From contig NZ_BJYA01000001.1 of the NCBI RefSeq assembly GCF_007991275.1, positions 310,001-374,000 of the forward strand: a stretch of 64,000 nucleotides of DNA, in the 5' to 3' direction. Made by a program: the position numbers and the translations under genes. The notes beneath the pieces are model-generated. The model was not told where the DNA came from, searched no databases, and was given only the letters and a program-made list of their open reading frames with translations. This DNA comes from Alkalibacillus haloalkaliphilus (GTDB taxonomy: Bacteria; Bacillota; Bacilli; Bacillales; Alkalibacillaceae). This document shows, piece after piece, positions 17,385 through 25,061 of this stretch; positions within the stretch are counted from its first letter, which is position 1; the number at the start of each line of letters is the position of its first letter.

Positions 17385-18719
17385 TTATTTATTTGGTAAA
17401 GTAACTGAAAATGTTGCTCCCTTACCTTGTTGCGATGTAACATCGACCTTTGCATCGTGAAGGTCTGCAATAGATTGGACGATTGATAAACCTATTCCTG
17501 TACCGACTTTTGATGATCTCGACGTATCAGATTTGTAAAACCTTTCAAATATCATTTTCAAATCTTCTTGCTTAATTCCTTCTCCTTCATCCGTAACAGA
17601 AATCGCGACACCATTTTCAATGATCTTAGTTTGTATTGTGATTGTTGTATTACGCTTTGAAAATTGAATCGCATTTTGTATTAAATTAACTAACAATTGA
17701 TCTATTCGATCTTTATCAGCGTTAATTTCAACTTCTTCTAAACTAAGGTCAACCTCAAGCTCTTTCTCATTGAACTGTGGCTCCATTCTCGCAACGATTT
17801 GGCGGACTTGTTCTGAAATATTATATCTTGATTTATGAATGTTTACAGTACCGGATTGGAGTTGTGTCATATCTAATAGGTCATTAACTAACTTGATCAG
17901 TCGCTCTGTTTCATCTTTCATAATGTGGTAATAATGCGTTCGCTTATCATTTGGGATTGTGTCATCCAGTAAGGCAACAAGAAACCCTTTGATCGAAGTT
18001 AATGGTGAGCGTAAATCGTGAGAAACATTGGCGATAAAATCACGACGCATATCTTCAAGGCTTTCAAGCTCTTCTGCCATATAGTTAAACGTTTCACCAA
18101 GTTGCGCAATTTCATCGTTTGATTTCGGTTTTGCCTTTTTAGAAAAGTCACCTTCTGCTAATTTTAATGCGACGTCATTTAGTTCTTTTAAAGGAGCTGT
18201 AATCTTTCTAGAAATTGCCCAAACGATAACTGTCATAATCATTAACGTAATGATAAAAGGCGTCAACAGCATTACAGCTAATTGAGTATACTCATGATTT
18301 AAGTCATAAAACGCCATCAACATAACGTCATCATCTTGAAACGGTGCTGCCACGACATGGACAAGCTCACCATCGTCTAACCACATACTGTCATGTACGA
18401 TTTCACCCGATTGTACTTCTGTAAGCACCTCTTCATTCCAATAAAAAGGCTCACAACTTGTACAATCACTATAAATTAACACTTCACTTTTACTTTGGGT
18501 TAACATTTCCTCAGCTAGCCGTTCATCTTCAACAGGCCACTGTTGTTCTAGGTGCTCGTGGTGATAAGAAAACTCCTCTTCAAACTGATCATAAAGCTGC
18601 AGATGAAATAGAAAAATAAACACCCCAGCAAATAAAACGAAAGAAGCTAACATAATCCCCGCATAGCTTAAAAACAGTTTAATAAATATTTTGCCACGCA
18701 ACTTACGAATGTACTTCAA
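17385..18719 (-). CDS. Sensor histidine kinase with periplasmic-type sensor domain
   Basis: Kinase partner of the regulator encoded just upstream; 444 residues. Membrane segments lie near 17-40 and 146-169. The external domain between them contains HHEH (residues 53-56) and a CTSC pair (Cys86, Cys89), which could bind metal or sense redox. HAMP follows, then the H box SHDLRSPLTS (His234), N box QLLVNLIQNAIQFS and G box GTGIGLSIVQSI. The start is TTG at 18719, overlapping the regulator gene by 17 bases, with AGGGG in the regulator's C-terminal codons as ribosome site. Confidence 0.93.
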   Translation of the reverse strand: MKYIRKLRGKIFIKLFLSYAGIMLASFVLFAGVFIFLFHLQLYDQFEEEFSYHHEHLEQQWPVEDERLAEEMLTQSKSEVLIYSDCTSCEPFYWNEEVLTEVQSGEIVHDSMWLDDGELVHVVAAPFQDDDVMLMAFYDLNHEYTQLAVMLLTPFIITLMIMTVIVWAISRKITAPLKELNDVALKLAEGDFSKKAKPKSNDEIAQLGETFNYMAEELESLEDMRRDFIANVSHDLRSPLTSIKGFLVALLDDTIPNDKRTHYYHIMKDETERLIKLVNDLLDMTQLQSGTVNIHKSRYNISEQVRQIVARMEPQFNEKELEVDLSLEEVEINADKDRIDQLLVNLIQNAIQFSKRNTTITIQTKIIENGVAISVTDEGEGIKQEDLKMIFERFYKSDTSRSSKVGTGIGLSIVQSIADLHDAKVDVTSQQGKGATFSVTLPNK

Positions 18720-19398
18720 ACTTATACCCTACCCCTCTAACTGTTTTTAACGCCCAGGTTGCTTCGTTGTTAGTCGATATTTTCTCACGCAAACGTTTAA
18801 TATGAACATCAACTGTTCTCGGGTCGCCGTCAAAATCGAACCCCCAAATATGGTCAAGCAATTGCTGGCGGGTAAACACTTGGTTTTGATGAGAGGCTAA
18901 ATAGTACAATAGCTCGAGTTCCTTCGGCGGCAGTGTAATCGGCTCACCTTCTACTTTTACAATATATTCATTAAGATCAATTGAAAGGTTACTAAATTTC
19001 AGTACTTCATACTGTTGGTCATATTGATGTGAACGTCTTAAAATGGCTTTAATTCGAGCTATTAATTCGTTAGGATCAAACGGTTTTACAACATAATCGT
19101 CAGCCCCGAGCTCCAAACCTTTAATTCGATCATAGCTTTCCCCTTTACCTGTAAGCATTAAAATCGGTATGTGCTTTTGGTCGTGACGGACTTCACGGCA
19201 CACTTCCCACCCATCTAAATCAGGAAGCATAATATCTAACACAATAAAGTCGGGTTGCTCATCATAATAAGCTGCTAACCCTGATTCACCATCATAACGA
19301 GCGATGACATCATGTCCCCATTTATTTATATATAATTTAATTAAATCGCTAATGTGCGGATCATCTTCTACGACTAGAAACTTCAGCTGCTTTTTCAT
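18703..19398 (-). CDS. OmpR/PhoB-family response regulator
   Basis: Receiver domain with phosphorylated Asp55 (VLDIMLPDLDG), acidic pair Glu11/Asp12 and Lys in VVKPF, then a winged helix with the recognition region GDPRTVDVHIKRLREK, ending VRGVGYKFEVHS; 231 residues. The ATG at 19398 follows AAGGAG. Its promoter carries the TTCAT direct repeat shared with the exporter gene, so it probably activates both itself and the exporter. The repeat arrays lie just upstream of this promoter. Confidence 0.95.
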   Translation of the reverse strand: MKKQLKFLVVEDDPHISDLIKLYINKWGHDVIARYDGESGLAAYYDEQPDFIVLDIMLPDLDGWEVCREVRHDQKHIPILMLTGKGESYDRIKGLELGADDYVVKPFDPNELIARIKAILRRSHQYDQQYEVLKFSNLSIDLNEYIVKVEGEPITLPPKELELLYYLASHQNQVFTRQQLLDHIWGFDFDGDPRTVDVHIKRLREKISTNNEATWALKTVRGVGYKFEVHS

Positions 19399-19424
19399 GC
19401 TTCAAGTCTCCTTTCTCCCTTTCC

Positions 19425-19456
19425 ATTATACAGAAGAAATATGAACAGAGTATGAA
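19425..19456 (-). promoter_or_regulatory. Regulator-gene promoter with direct-repeat operator
   Basis: On the minus strand TTCAT (19456-19452), six bases, TTCAT (19445-19441), ten bases, TATAAT (19430-19425). Spacing and core match the exporter promoter at 17299-17330, which suggests autoregulation. Confidence 0.72.
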
Positions 19457-19470
19457 TGACGGTTGGTGGA

Positions 19471-19565
19471 TTATTACCGAATAGGGCTTTTTATTACCGA
19501 ATGAGTGGGGATTATTACCGAATAGGTGTGTTTTATTACCGAATAAGCCAGAAACTCTGTCGAAT
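19471..19565. repeat. Phased repeat array A, 20-21 bp period
   Basis: TTATTACCGAAT occurs at 19471, 19491, 19512 and 19533, with a decayed copy (ACTCTGTCGAAT) at 19554. Starts are 20, 21, 21 and 21 bases apart. The 12-base core is constant and the 8-9 bases between cores differ. It lies in the 332-base gap between the YeeE-type gene and the response regulator gene, and passes directly into array B. Confidence 0.9.
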
Positions 19566-19571
19566 CTTGTA

Positions 19572-19690
19572 TTCTATAAGCTATTATTTTACTTCTATGA
19601 GCTATTTTCTGTATTCTATGAGCCATTTTTCAAATTCTATGAGCTATTTGCTGCGTTCTATGAGCTATTCCACAATTTCTATGAGCTATT
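19572..19690. repeat. Phased repeat array B, exact 21 bp period
   Basis: Six copies of TTCTATGAGCTATT (two with one change) start at 19572, 19593, 19614, 19635, 19656 and 19677, exactly 21 bases apart. The 7-base spacers are all different (ATTTTAC, TTCTGTA, TTTCAAA, TGCTGCG, CCACAAT). The core differs from array A but the period is the same. The array ends 10 bases before the terminator stem at 19701. Confidence 0.93.
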
Positions 19691-19700
19691 CACATGAAAA

Positions 19701-19726
19701 AACCCTCATACGACTGTATGAGGGTT
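19701..19726 (-). terminator. Terminator of the YeeE/YedE-type gene
   Basis: AACCCTCATAC and GTATGAGGGTT form a perfect 11-bp stem with loop GACT, followed on the minus strand by TTTTTTC. Confidence 0.9.
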
Positions 19727-19730
19727 ACAT

Positions 19731-20990
19731 CTAACAGAATGAATCTTTTGATTTTGGTACGGATAAGCCAAAGAGCGGCCTTAAATATAAGGCGAGGAAG
19801 GTTCCACCTAAGGCTAGAATTCCCCAAATGTATCCGTGTAGGCTGAATGATGCGATCCCGCCGAAGTAAGCACCGATATTACAACCGAATGCTAGACGTG
19901 CACCATAACCCATTAGTAAACCACCAATAATGGATGCTGCTACATTACCTTTCGTTAATCTCGTAAACTTAAATAATCCACCTGCAGCTGATGCGATGAA
20001 CGCACCAATAATAACACCGAAGTTCAGTACAGTTGTTGAATCTGTTAGAATTGAAGCTTCTAATGCGGCTGCACTTTCACCTTGCCAATAACCCCAGCTT
20101 GCAACATCAAAGCCGATCACGTCTGCTACTTTAGAGCCCCATAGCGCAAATGCTGAAGTTACTCCCCAAGGTTCACCACGTGTTAGTAGTGTTAAAGCGT
20201 TCAAACCTGCTAGAACAATTGCCGCTGCAAATAATGGCCAAGAACCACGGAAGATTCGTTTCCAACCTTTTTCAGATGGAACTGGTGCCATTTTTGGTGC
20301 TTTCCTCTTTCTTTCAATGACTAGAGTGATCCAGGCAATTAGACCAAATAAAGCAATCGAAAGAGCCCAAGCTCCACCGTAACCAAAGCCTGTCGTTTCA
20401 GCTAATGAAACTGGCTGATAAGCTGGCAAGTCTTCAGTCCAGAACGGTAAGTGATACGCACCAATTGTTGAACCTACAATGAAGAAGATCAGTGTTACGA
20501 ACATAACGGTACGACCGCCACCAACAGCGTATAACGTACCTGATGCACAACCTCCACCCAGCTGCATACCGATACCGAACATAAATGCACCAACTAGTAA
20601 ACTAATGCCGATCGGTGCAACGTATCCAGATGCACCTGTTCCAAAAAATGATAGACCAAATGCTAGAATAGGCGCAAAAAGTGTTACAGCAACAGCGAGC
20701 ATGAGCATATGTGACCTCAACGCTTGCCCGTTACCGACAGATGCTAAACGACGGAATGCTGATGTAAAACCAAACCTAGCGTGGAATAATGTATAACCTA
20801 ATAATAGACCAATGATGAGAAGTAACGCTTGAACACCATCATATGATGTCATTAAATGAACCATTAAAACAAACGTTACAGCTAAAGCACCAATGATCAA
20901 CTTATTTTGCGGTTTATTTAAACCAGTATCGTCTTTTTCAACTGATACCGGATCTTTAACTTCATTTACCGGTTGTACTTTAGTTGTCAT
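19731..20990 (-). CDS. YeeE/YedE-family transporter, thiosulfate-type (TsuA-like)
   Basis: Membrane protein thought to import thiosulfate or a related sulfur compound. The 419 residues contain many hydrophobic segments in two halves. Each half has the family's Cys-containing pore motif: GGGCASGTLYAVGGG and FGCNIGAYFGG. These cysteines relay thiosulfate in characterised TsuA. The ATG at 20990 follows AAGGAG, and a strong promoter lies at 21041-21069. No separate TusA-like gene lies beside it, but a rhodanese lipoprotein is encoded 3 kb away. Confidence 0.9.
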   Translation of the reverse strand: MTTKVQPVNEVKDPVSVEKDDTGLNKPQNKLIIGALAVTFVLMVHLMTSYDGVQALLLIIGLLLGYTLFHARFGFTSAFRRLASVGNGQALRSHMLMLAVAVTLFAPILAFGLSFFGTGASGYVAPIGISLLVGAFMFGIGMQLGGGCASGTLYAVGGGRTVMFVTLIFFIVGSTIGAYHLPFWTEDLPAYQPVSLAETTGFGYGGAWALSIALFGLIAWITLVIERKRKAPKMAPVPSEKGWKRIFRGSWPLFAAAIVLAGLNALTLLTRGEPWGVTSAFALWGSKVADVIGFDVASWGYWQGESAAALEASILTDSTTVLNFGVIIGAFIASAAGGLFKFTRLTKGNVAASIIGGLLMGYGARLAFGCNIGAYFGGIASFSLHGYIWGILALGGTFLALYLRPLFGLSVPKSKDSFC

Positions 20991-21040
20991 GTTAATTCTC
21001 CTTTTCTGATAAACTTACTCGGAAATTATCTACTTGTAAT

Positions 21041-21069
21041 ACTATATTCGGTTTGCGCTTTTTCGTCAA
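21041..21069 (-). promoter_or_regulatory. Sigma-A promoter of the YeeE/YedE-type gene
   Basis: On the minus strand TTGACG (21069-21064), 17 bases, TATAGT (21046-21041), about 50 bases before the start codon. Confidence 0.78.
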
Positions 21070-21137
21070 CCGTTTAAGATTATTTTTTTATTAATTAGGC
21101 TTCAATAGTTTATAATAGTCGTTAGGAGGGGATTTGT

Positions 21138-21338
21138 ATGTCTCGAAAACAAGTCGTTTTACTGTACTTATTTTGGATTTTGTTATTTCCGACAATAATT
21201 ATCGGATTTCGAGTGGTAGTTGACTGGAGTGTTGGAAACTTAGATCCTATTATGTCATATATACCGGTCTGGCTTGGTATTGCCACGGGAGGAATATTAG
21301 CAGGCTTGTTCGTTCATTCAATAAAGAAAGCAAATTAA
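21138..21338 (+). CDS. Small two-helix membrane protein, function unknown
   Basis: A 66-residue protein with hydrophobic segments near 6-27 and 40-60 and short charged ends (MSRKQ, HSIKKAN). I do not recognise it. The ATG follows TTAGGAGGGG, a near-perfect ribosome binding site, and TATAAT lies at 21111-21116. The gene sits alone between divergent and convergent neighbours and ends in a weak imperfect hairpin shared with the opposite gene. Confidence 0.75.
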   Translation: MSRKQVVLLYLFWILLFPTIIIGFRVVVDWSVGNLDPIMSYIPVWLGIATGGILAGLFVHSIKKAN

Positions 21339-21339
21339 A

Positions 21340-21362
21340 TACCGACCTACTTTAGATCGGTA
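21340..21362. terminator. Weak bidirectional hairpin
   Basis: ACCGA-C-CTA pairs with TAG-A-TCGGT around a 3-base loop, between the convergent small membrane protein and MBL hydrolase genes. The T-tails are poor. Confidence 0.45.
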
Positions 21363-21370
21363 CTCATTTG

Positions 21371-22327
21371 TTAACTTTTCACTTTTGCGATGTAATCTAC
21401 AATTCCAAGTGCGCACACGTCAACATCCATGTTAATAAACTGATAAACTTTATGCTCACGCGGAACACCTAACTGATCTAAATGGCTAGATACTAACTTG
21501 AACAGTGCTGACTTAACAGCTGCTATCTGCTTCTCTAAGTCTGCATCTTTTTGTTCTACTAATGCCGCTTCACTAACTTCAAGAAATTGAGGCAACCAGT
21601 TACGTATTTGCTTGTAAACTAGTTCTGGGTTTGTCGACTGTCCAAAGTGTCCGAAGTTAATCGCATTGACTTTAAGACGTTCAATTCGGCTTAATGATTC
21701 TAACATTGATTCTGGATCAAATTGATTAGGTGATGTAGATGGTAAAATAAGTTCTTCATCAAACTCTAGTAAATCGGGGTAATACACGCCGATCGTATCC
21801 CCTGTAAAGATACTATTACTTTTCGAGTCATGTATGGAAAAATGGTGCTTCGCATGACCTGGTGTGTCATAAAACGTTAACTCTCGATCCTGCAGTTTCA
21901 ACTGACTACCATCCTCTTGCTCTTGTAACCTCGCTTCTGGAACAGGAACAATTGGATCAAATAACTTATCAAACTTGTCGCCATAAACAGCTCTAGCACC
22001 TTGAATAAGTTTTGATGGATCTGCTAAATGTCGCCTACCACGTGGGTGAACGTGTACTGTTGCATTTGGACAGCTTTCTAAAAATAAACCAACACCGCCT
22101 GCATGATCTAAATGAACATGCGTGACAATAATATGCTTAACATCTTCTGGTTTAAGATCTAATTGTTTTAAACCTTCTAATAAATATGGAACCGAAGGAC
22201 TGGCACTCGTTTCAATAACCGTTAACTCTTCATCATGAATGACATATGAGCCTGTTCTTTTCGGTAACCCTAAATCGTATACGTCAATTAATGAAACACC
22301 GTTACTTAAACCGATTGGCTTTGACAT
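21371..22327 (-). CDS. Metallo-beta-lactamase-fold hydrolase
   Basis: Dinuclear-metal hydrolase of the glyoxalase II/MBL fold, about 318 residues, cytoplasmic. Metal ligands are visible in VTHVHLDHAGG, in TPGHAKHH, in FTGDTIG and in the C-terminal NFGHFG. The C-terminal 90 residues form a helical extension found in uncharacterised Bacillus members. The ATG at 22327 is favoured because AGAGGG lies 5 bases upstream; the longer form from 22345 would include that site in its coding region. The substrate is not evident. Confidence 0.88.
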   Translation of the reverse strand: MSKPIGLSNGVSLIDVYDLGLPKRTGSYVIHDEELTVIETSASPSVPYLLEGLKQLDLKPEDVKHIIVTHVHLDHAGGVGLFLESCPNATVHVHPRGRRHLADPSKLIQGARAVYGDKFDKLFDPIVPVPEARLQEQEDGSQLKLQDRELTFYDTPGHAKHHFSIHDSKSNSIFTGDTIGVYYPDLLEFDEELILPSTSPNQFDPESMLESLSRIERLKVNAINFGHFGQSTNPELVYKQIRNWLPQFLEVSEAALVEQKDADLEKQIAAVKSALFKLVSSHLDQLGVPREHKVYQFINMDVDVCALGIVDYIAKVKS

Positions 22328-22472
22328 AAACTCCCTCTTTCTCATTCTTATTATGTGTTTATGTCATTATTTCGACTGAATCTTGACAATTCCCTGCTAA
22401 TTATTCAATTCCCATAGCATTTTTAATTATTTTATGTAATTCTATAAGTAAATGGACAAAGGAGTGGTGAAC

Positions 22473-22562
22473 TTGTTAGATTTCCTTTTAGGTAATATGT
22501 TTTTACTGTTTTGGATTGTATTTTTCATTATCATTTTTGTCATTTTCATTAAAAAAGGCTAA
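22473..22562 (+). CDS. Very small single-span membrane protein
   Basis: A 29-residue reading frame starting with TTG, 8 bases after AAAGGAG. It encodes one hydrophobic segment (FLLFWIVFFIIIFVIF) ending in Lys-Lys-Gly. An alternative GTG start at 22467 is too close to the ribosome site. It overlaps the convergent acetyltransferase gene by four bases. No function is known. Support is the good ribosome site and the clean membrane segment. Confidence 0.5.
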   Translation: MLDFLLGNMFLLFWIVFFIIIFVIFIKKG

Positions 22563-23038
22563 ACTTTGCCAATCATCCGGATCACTTTGCCATCAATCTC
22601 TAAGCCTGATTCTTTCATACCTAACTTCTTATAAAAGGCTCGAGCCTGTTTATTAGTCGGTGACACTCGCAAATGAAATTCTGGTACTTGATGTTTTTGA
22701 AAAAAATCTCGCGCATAGTCTTGTAATACAATCCCATAACCTTTCCCTCGTTTGGATGGGATCAAATAATATAGATGAACGTACCCAATCTCCCTTCCTT
22801 TATACTCACGAATGGAAAGTTCGATTTGGCCAATTAATTCCTCACCTTCTTCAACTAAAACAAAGCCATCAGGGTGCTTTGTAATTTTCTCGCGTAAAAA
22901 TTGAAGATATTCATCAACATATAAATATTGATTCGTACCAAAGCTAACAAGATAAGAATCACGCCTAAACCTAATCGCAATGTCCCTATGTGCGACTGGG
23001 TCGATGGGTATGAATTTTACGCTATGTCTATTTTCCAT
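22559..23038 (-). CDS. GNAT-family N-acetyltransferase
   Basis: Acetyl-CoA-dependent acetyltransferase of 159 residues. The acetyl-CoA binding motif A is IPSKRGKGYGIVLQDYARDF and motif B is LRVSPTNKQARAFYKKLGM. The ATG at 23038 follows GGGAGGA, while the longer frame from 23071 reads through that site. The substrate is unknown. It converges on the tiny membrane protein gene and lies 26 bases downstream of the methyltransferase stop in the same direction as its transcription, so the gap to the methyltransferase is short. Confidence 0.88.
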   Translation of the reverse strand: MENRHSVKFIPIDPVAHRDIAIRFRRDSYLVSFGTNQYLYVDEYLQFLREKITKHPDGFVLVEEGEELIGQIELSIREYKGREIGYVHLYYLIPSKRGKGYGIVLQDYARDFFQKHQVPEFHLRVSPTNKQARAFYKKLGMKESGLEIDGKVIRMIGKV

Positions 23039-23097
23039 CAAACTTCCTCCCTCTTTACTTATATTATTCAAACTTCACCCCTGACTTTAAGTTATTT

Positions 23098-23688
23098 TTA
23101 AAAATTTTTAGCTTTTATTACGAGAAATAAGCCTTTATACATTCGTTCTACCTCGACTACTTCAAATCCCGCTTCTTTAATTAAAGTTAAGGAATTACGG
23201 TTAAGATGACATCCGCCTGCGACTTTTTTCCAAAACGGTGTTAATACATCTTGCACTTTGCCTACAATCGAGTGATTTAAACGAACATGTTCAAAAAACA
23301 TCACTTGTCCACCCGGCTTCACGACTCTTCTCGCCTCACTTAAAGCGTGGTTTACATCTTGAATTGTACATAAAGCCAATGTCACGACTATGCAATCAAA
23401 TTGGTTTTCAACAAAAGGGAGATTTTCTGCGTAAGCAAGTCTTACTTCTATAGGGACCTTTGAGTTAAATACTTTTTCCATTGAACGTTCCTTCATTGTT
23501 TCATCTGGTTCAATAGCTGTTACGGATTGGGCGTTTTGATAAAGCGGGAAGTTAACCCCAGTACCTGAACCAATTTCTAAAACGTGACCAGTGGCATGAC
23601 TTAACAACCCACTTCGAACGCGCTTAAAACGATTCTTTTCAATTGGAGCCATGATTAGATCATAAAACTTAGGAACTAACTTACTCAT
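23098..23688 (-). CDS. Class I SAM-dependent methyltransferase (UbiE/phospholipid methyltransferase-like)
   Basis: Transfers a methyl group from S-adenosylmethionine. The 196 residues contain motif I VLEIGSGTGVNFPLY, the acidic end of strand 2 in AIEPDETM, motif II FDCIVVTLALCTI and the post-motif PGGQVMFFEHVR. The closest general resemblance is to Bacillus phosphatidylethanolamine/UbiE-like methyltransferases, but the acceptor is not established. The ATG at 23688 (MSKLVPKFYD) has GAGG six bases upstream; the earlier ATG at 23700 does not. Confidence 0.87.
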   Translation of the reverse strand: MSKLVPKFYDLIMAPIEKNRFKRVRSGLLSHATGHVLEIGSGTGVNFPLYQNAQSVTAIEPDETMKERSMEKVFNSKVPIEVRLAYAENLPFVENQFDCIVVTLALCTIQDVNHALSEARRVVKPGGQVMFFEHVRLNHSIVGKVQDVLTPFWKKVAGGCHLNRNSLTLIKEAGFEVVEVERMYKGLFLVIKAKNF

Positions 23689-23793
23689 AAGTAACCTCAT
23701 GTATAAATTACCAAGTAAATAACGAAGCTAACGATTAGACATAGTTAATTGATTAACATTATTATATAAGATGTAACTATAGGAGGTATAACA

Positions 23794-24174
23794 TTGAAGA
23801 AAAACTTATTATTAATCACCATTATATCTGTTTTAACTCTACTTGCAGCTTGTGGTGATACAGAAGTTGAAGCTGATTATCAAACAATCGACCTTGATGA
23901 AGTACTGACTAAACAAGAAGAAGGTTACACAATTGTTGACGTACGCGAAGTAAATGAGTACGAAGCAGGTCATATTGAAGGTGCCATTAATAAACCACTT
24001 TCTGAATTAAGGGAAGGGAATTTTGAACCACTTGTAGATGATGAGCCTTATGTCATTATTTGTGAGACTGGCAACCGCTCCCAACAGGCTAGTGATCTTT
24101 TATCTAAAGAAAGCTATGATGTCATTAATGTTTCTGAAGGAATGAGCACTTGGCAAGGCGATGTCGTCCAATAA
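23794..24174 (+). CDS. Rhodanese-domain lipoprotein
   Basis: Membrane-anchored extracytoplasmic sulfurtransferase-like protein of 126 residues. The signal peptide ends in lipobox LAAC (Cys20). The rhodanese domain follows, with IVDVREVNEYEAGHIEGAINKP split across residues 47-68 and the active-site loop CETGNRS (Cys90). The start is TTG at 23794 after AGGAGG. It may handle sulfane sulfur at the cell surface, which is interesting beside the thiosulfate-type transporter 3 kb away, though they are not in one operon. A good terminator follows. Confidence 0.92.
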   Translation: MKKNLLLITIISVLTLLAACGDTEVEADYQTIDLDEVLTKQEEGYTIVDVREVNEYEAGHIEGAINKPLSELREGNFEPLVDDEPYVIICETGNRSQQASDLLSKESYDVINVSEGMSTWQGDVVQ

Positions 24175-24184
24175 ACTAACGACC

Positions 24185-24215
24185 AAACTGAATGAATTAA
24201 AACTTCATTCAGTTT
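24185..24215 (+). terminator. Terminator of the rhodanese gene
   Basis: AAACTGAATGAA and TTCATTCAGTTT form a 12-bp stem followed by TTTTT. Confidence 0.88.
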
Positions 24216-24313
24216 TTTTATGCAGTGAATTTGCACTTAAGTCTGAAATTTCCAATTATAGATGGTATAATAGTCCTGCATTACTTTACTGGGGGATATT
24301 TGGGGGATTTACT

Positions 24314-24796
24314 ATGAAACCATTAAATTTAAGGCCTGCATCAAAGAAAGATTTTAACTTCATCGATCAGTTGTGTCAGTTAAGTGCAAGTAATCAGGCA
24401 CAAGGGTTAGGTGACCCTAAGTTTAATAACTTACAAGATTTACAGGGGAAAATTACTGAGTATGAAAACCTTTTTCACCATTGTATTATGACGATTGAGT
24501 TAGACGGGAATCCTGCTGGGTTCACAGGTCTCCTTTATAAAGAAGGTGACTTAGAAGCGACGGTGATCGGCCCAGTCTTATTAGAGCAATACCACACGAG
24601 AGCATTTTTACAAATTGTATTAGATGAGTTAATGGCTAAGTGTATAAACACGTTTGACACACTTTACATAAATGTAGCCAACCAAAACAAACACCTCATC
24701 CAAAGCATTGATGACCAAAAGTGGGTTGCTAGTAAAAACTCAGCTAGTAATATTCAGTCATACTCCTTAAATCTAAAACGCGCGTTGACTTTATAA
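24314..24796 (+). CDS. GNAT-like acetyltransferase family protein
   Basis: A protein of 160 residues with a GNAT-like layout: LRPASKKDFNFIDQLCQL at the start, the strand IELDGNPAGFTGLLY, and YINVANQNKHLIQSI resembling motif B. The acetyl-CoA loop is degenerate, so enzymatic activity is uncertain. The ATG at 24314 follows GGGGGA; an open frame continues upstream to 24161 but crosses the terminator of the rhodanese gene and is not used. It ends at a strong stem-loop. Confidence 0.75.
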   Translation: MKPLNLRPASKKDFNFIDQLCQLSASNQAQGLGDPKFNNLQDLQGKITEYENLFHHCIMTIELDGNPAGFTGLLYKEGDLEATVIGPVLLEQYHTRAFLQIVLDELMAKCINTFDTLYINVANQNKHLIQSIDDQKWVASKNSASNIQSYSLNLKRALTL

Positions 24797-24809
24797 GGTC
24801 AACGCGCGT
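24778..24809. terminator. Stem-loop between convergent genes
   Basis: ACGCGCGTTGAC pairs perfectly with GTCAACGCGCGT. On the minus strand it is followed by TTTTAGATTT, so it best serves the small acidic protein gene. Confidence 0.8.
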
Positions 24810-24815
24810 CAAGTA

Positions 24816-25061
24816 CTATTCTTCTCCACCTTCATCTCCACCGTTACCTTCATCTTCATCAATATCCAGTTCGATATTCACATCTTCTTCACCATCATCT
24901 TCTTGTTCTCCACCATCACCAAATATAGGAAACACGAAATACACAATAAAGAATAACAGTAGGACAGTAATTATAATTGCTGTTATTGACTTAATAGCTG
25001 TTGAACCTGTACGATCTGGCTCTTCTCTTCTTTCAACATGTTCTTTTCTTTCATCTACCAT
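24816..25061 (-). CDS. Small membrane protein with acidic C-terminal tail
   Basis: An 81-residue protein: a charged N-terminus (KEHVERREEPDR), one membrane segment near 28-47, then a tail of about 32 residues made almost only of Asp, Glu and Gly. I do not recognise a named family. The tail should face outside if the N-terminus is cytoplasmic. The ATG at 25061 follows AAAGGAGG. The gene is divergent from the His/Met-rich protein gene. Confidence 0.78.
   Translation of the reverse strand: MVDERKEHVERREEPDRTGSTAIKSITAIIITVLLLFFIVYFVFPIFGDGGEQEDDGEEDVNIELDIDEDEGNGGDEGGEE

Noticed and set aside
19471-19690. CRISPR array
   Set aside because: Cores of 12-14 bases with 7-9 base spacers are far too short, two different cores follow each other, and no cas genes are present.
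19456-19734. Open frame of 92 codons across the repeat arrays, with heptads such as MSYFLYS
   Set aside because: The period of 21 bases is seven codons, so the repeats create a regular peptide by chance. There is no ribosome site, the frame runs through a terminator, and its start overlaps the opposite-strand regulator promoter.
24161-24313. Longer form of the GNAT-like protein starting at 24161
   Set aside because: This extension crosses the rhodanese stop codon and its perfect terminator, while a GGGGGA site precedes the ATG at 24314.
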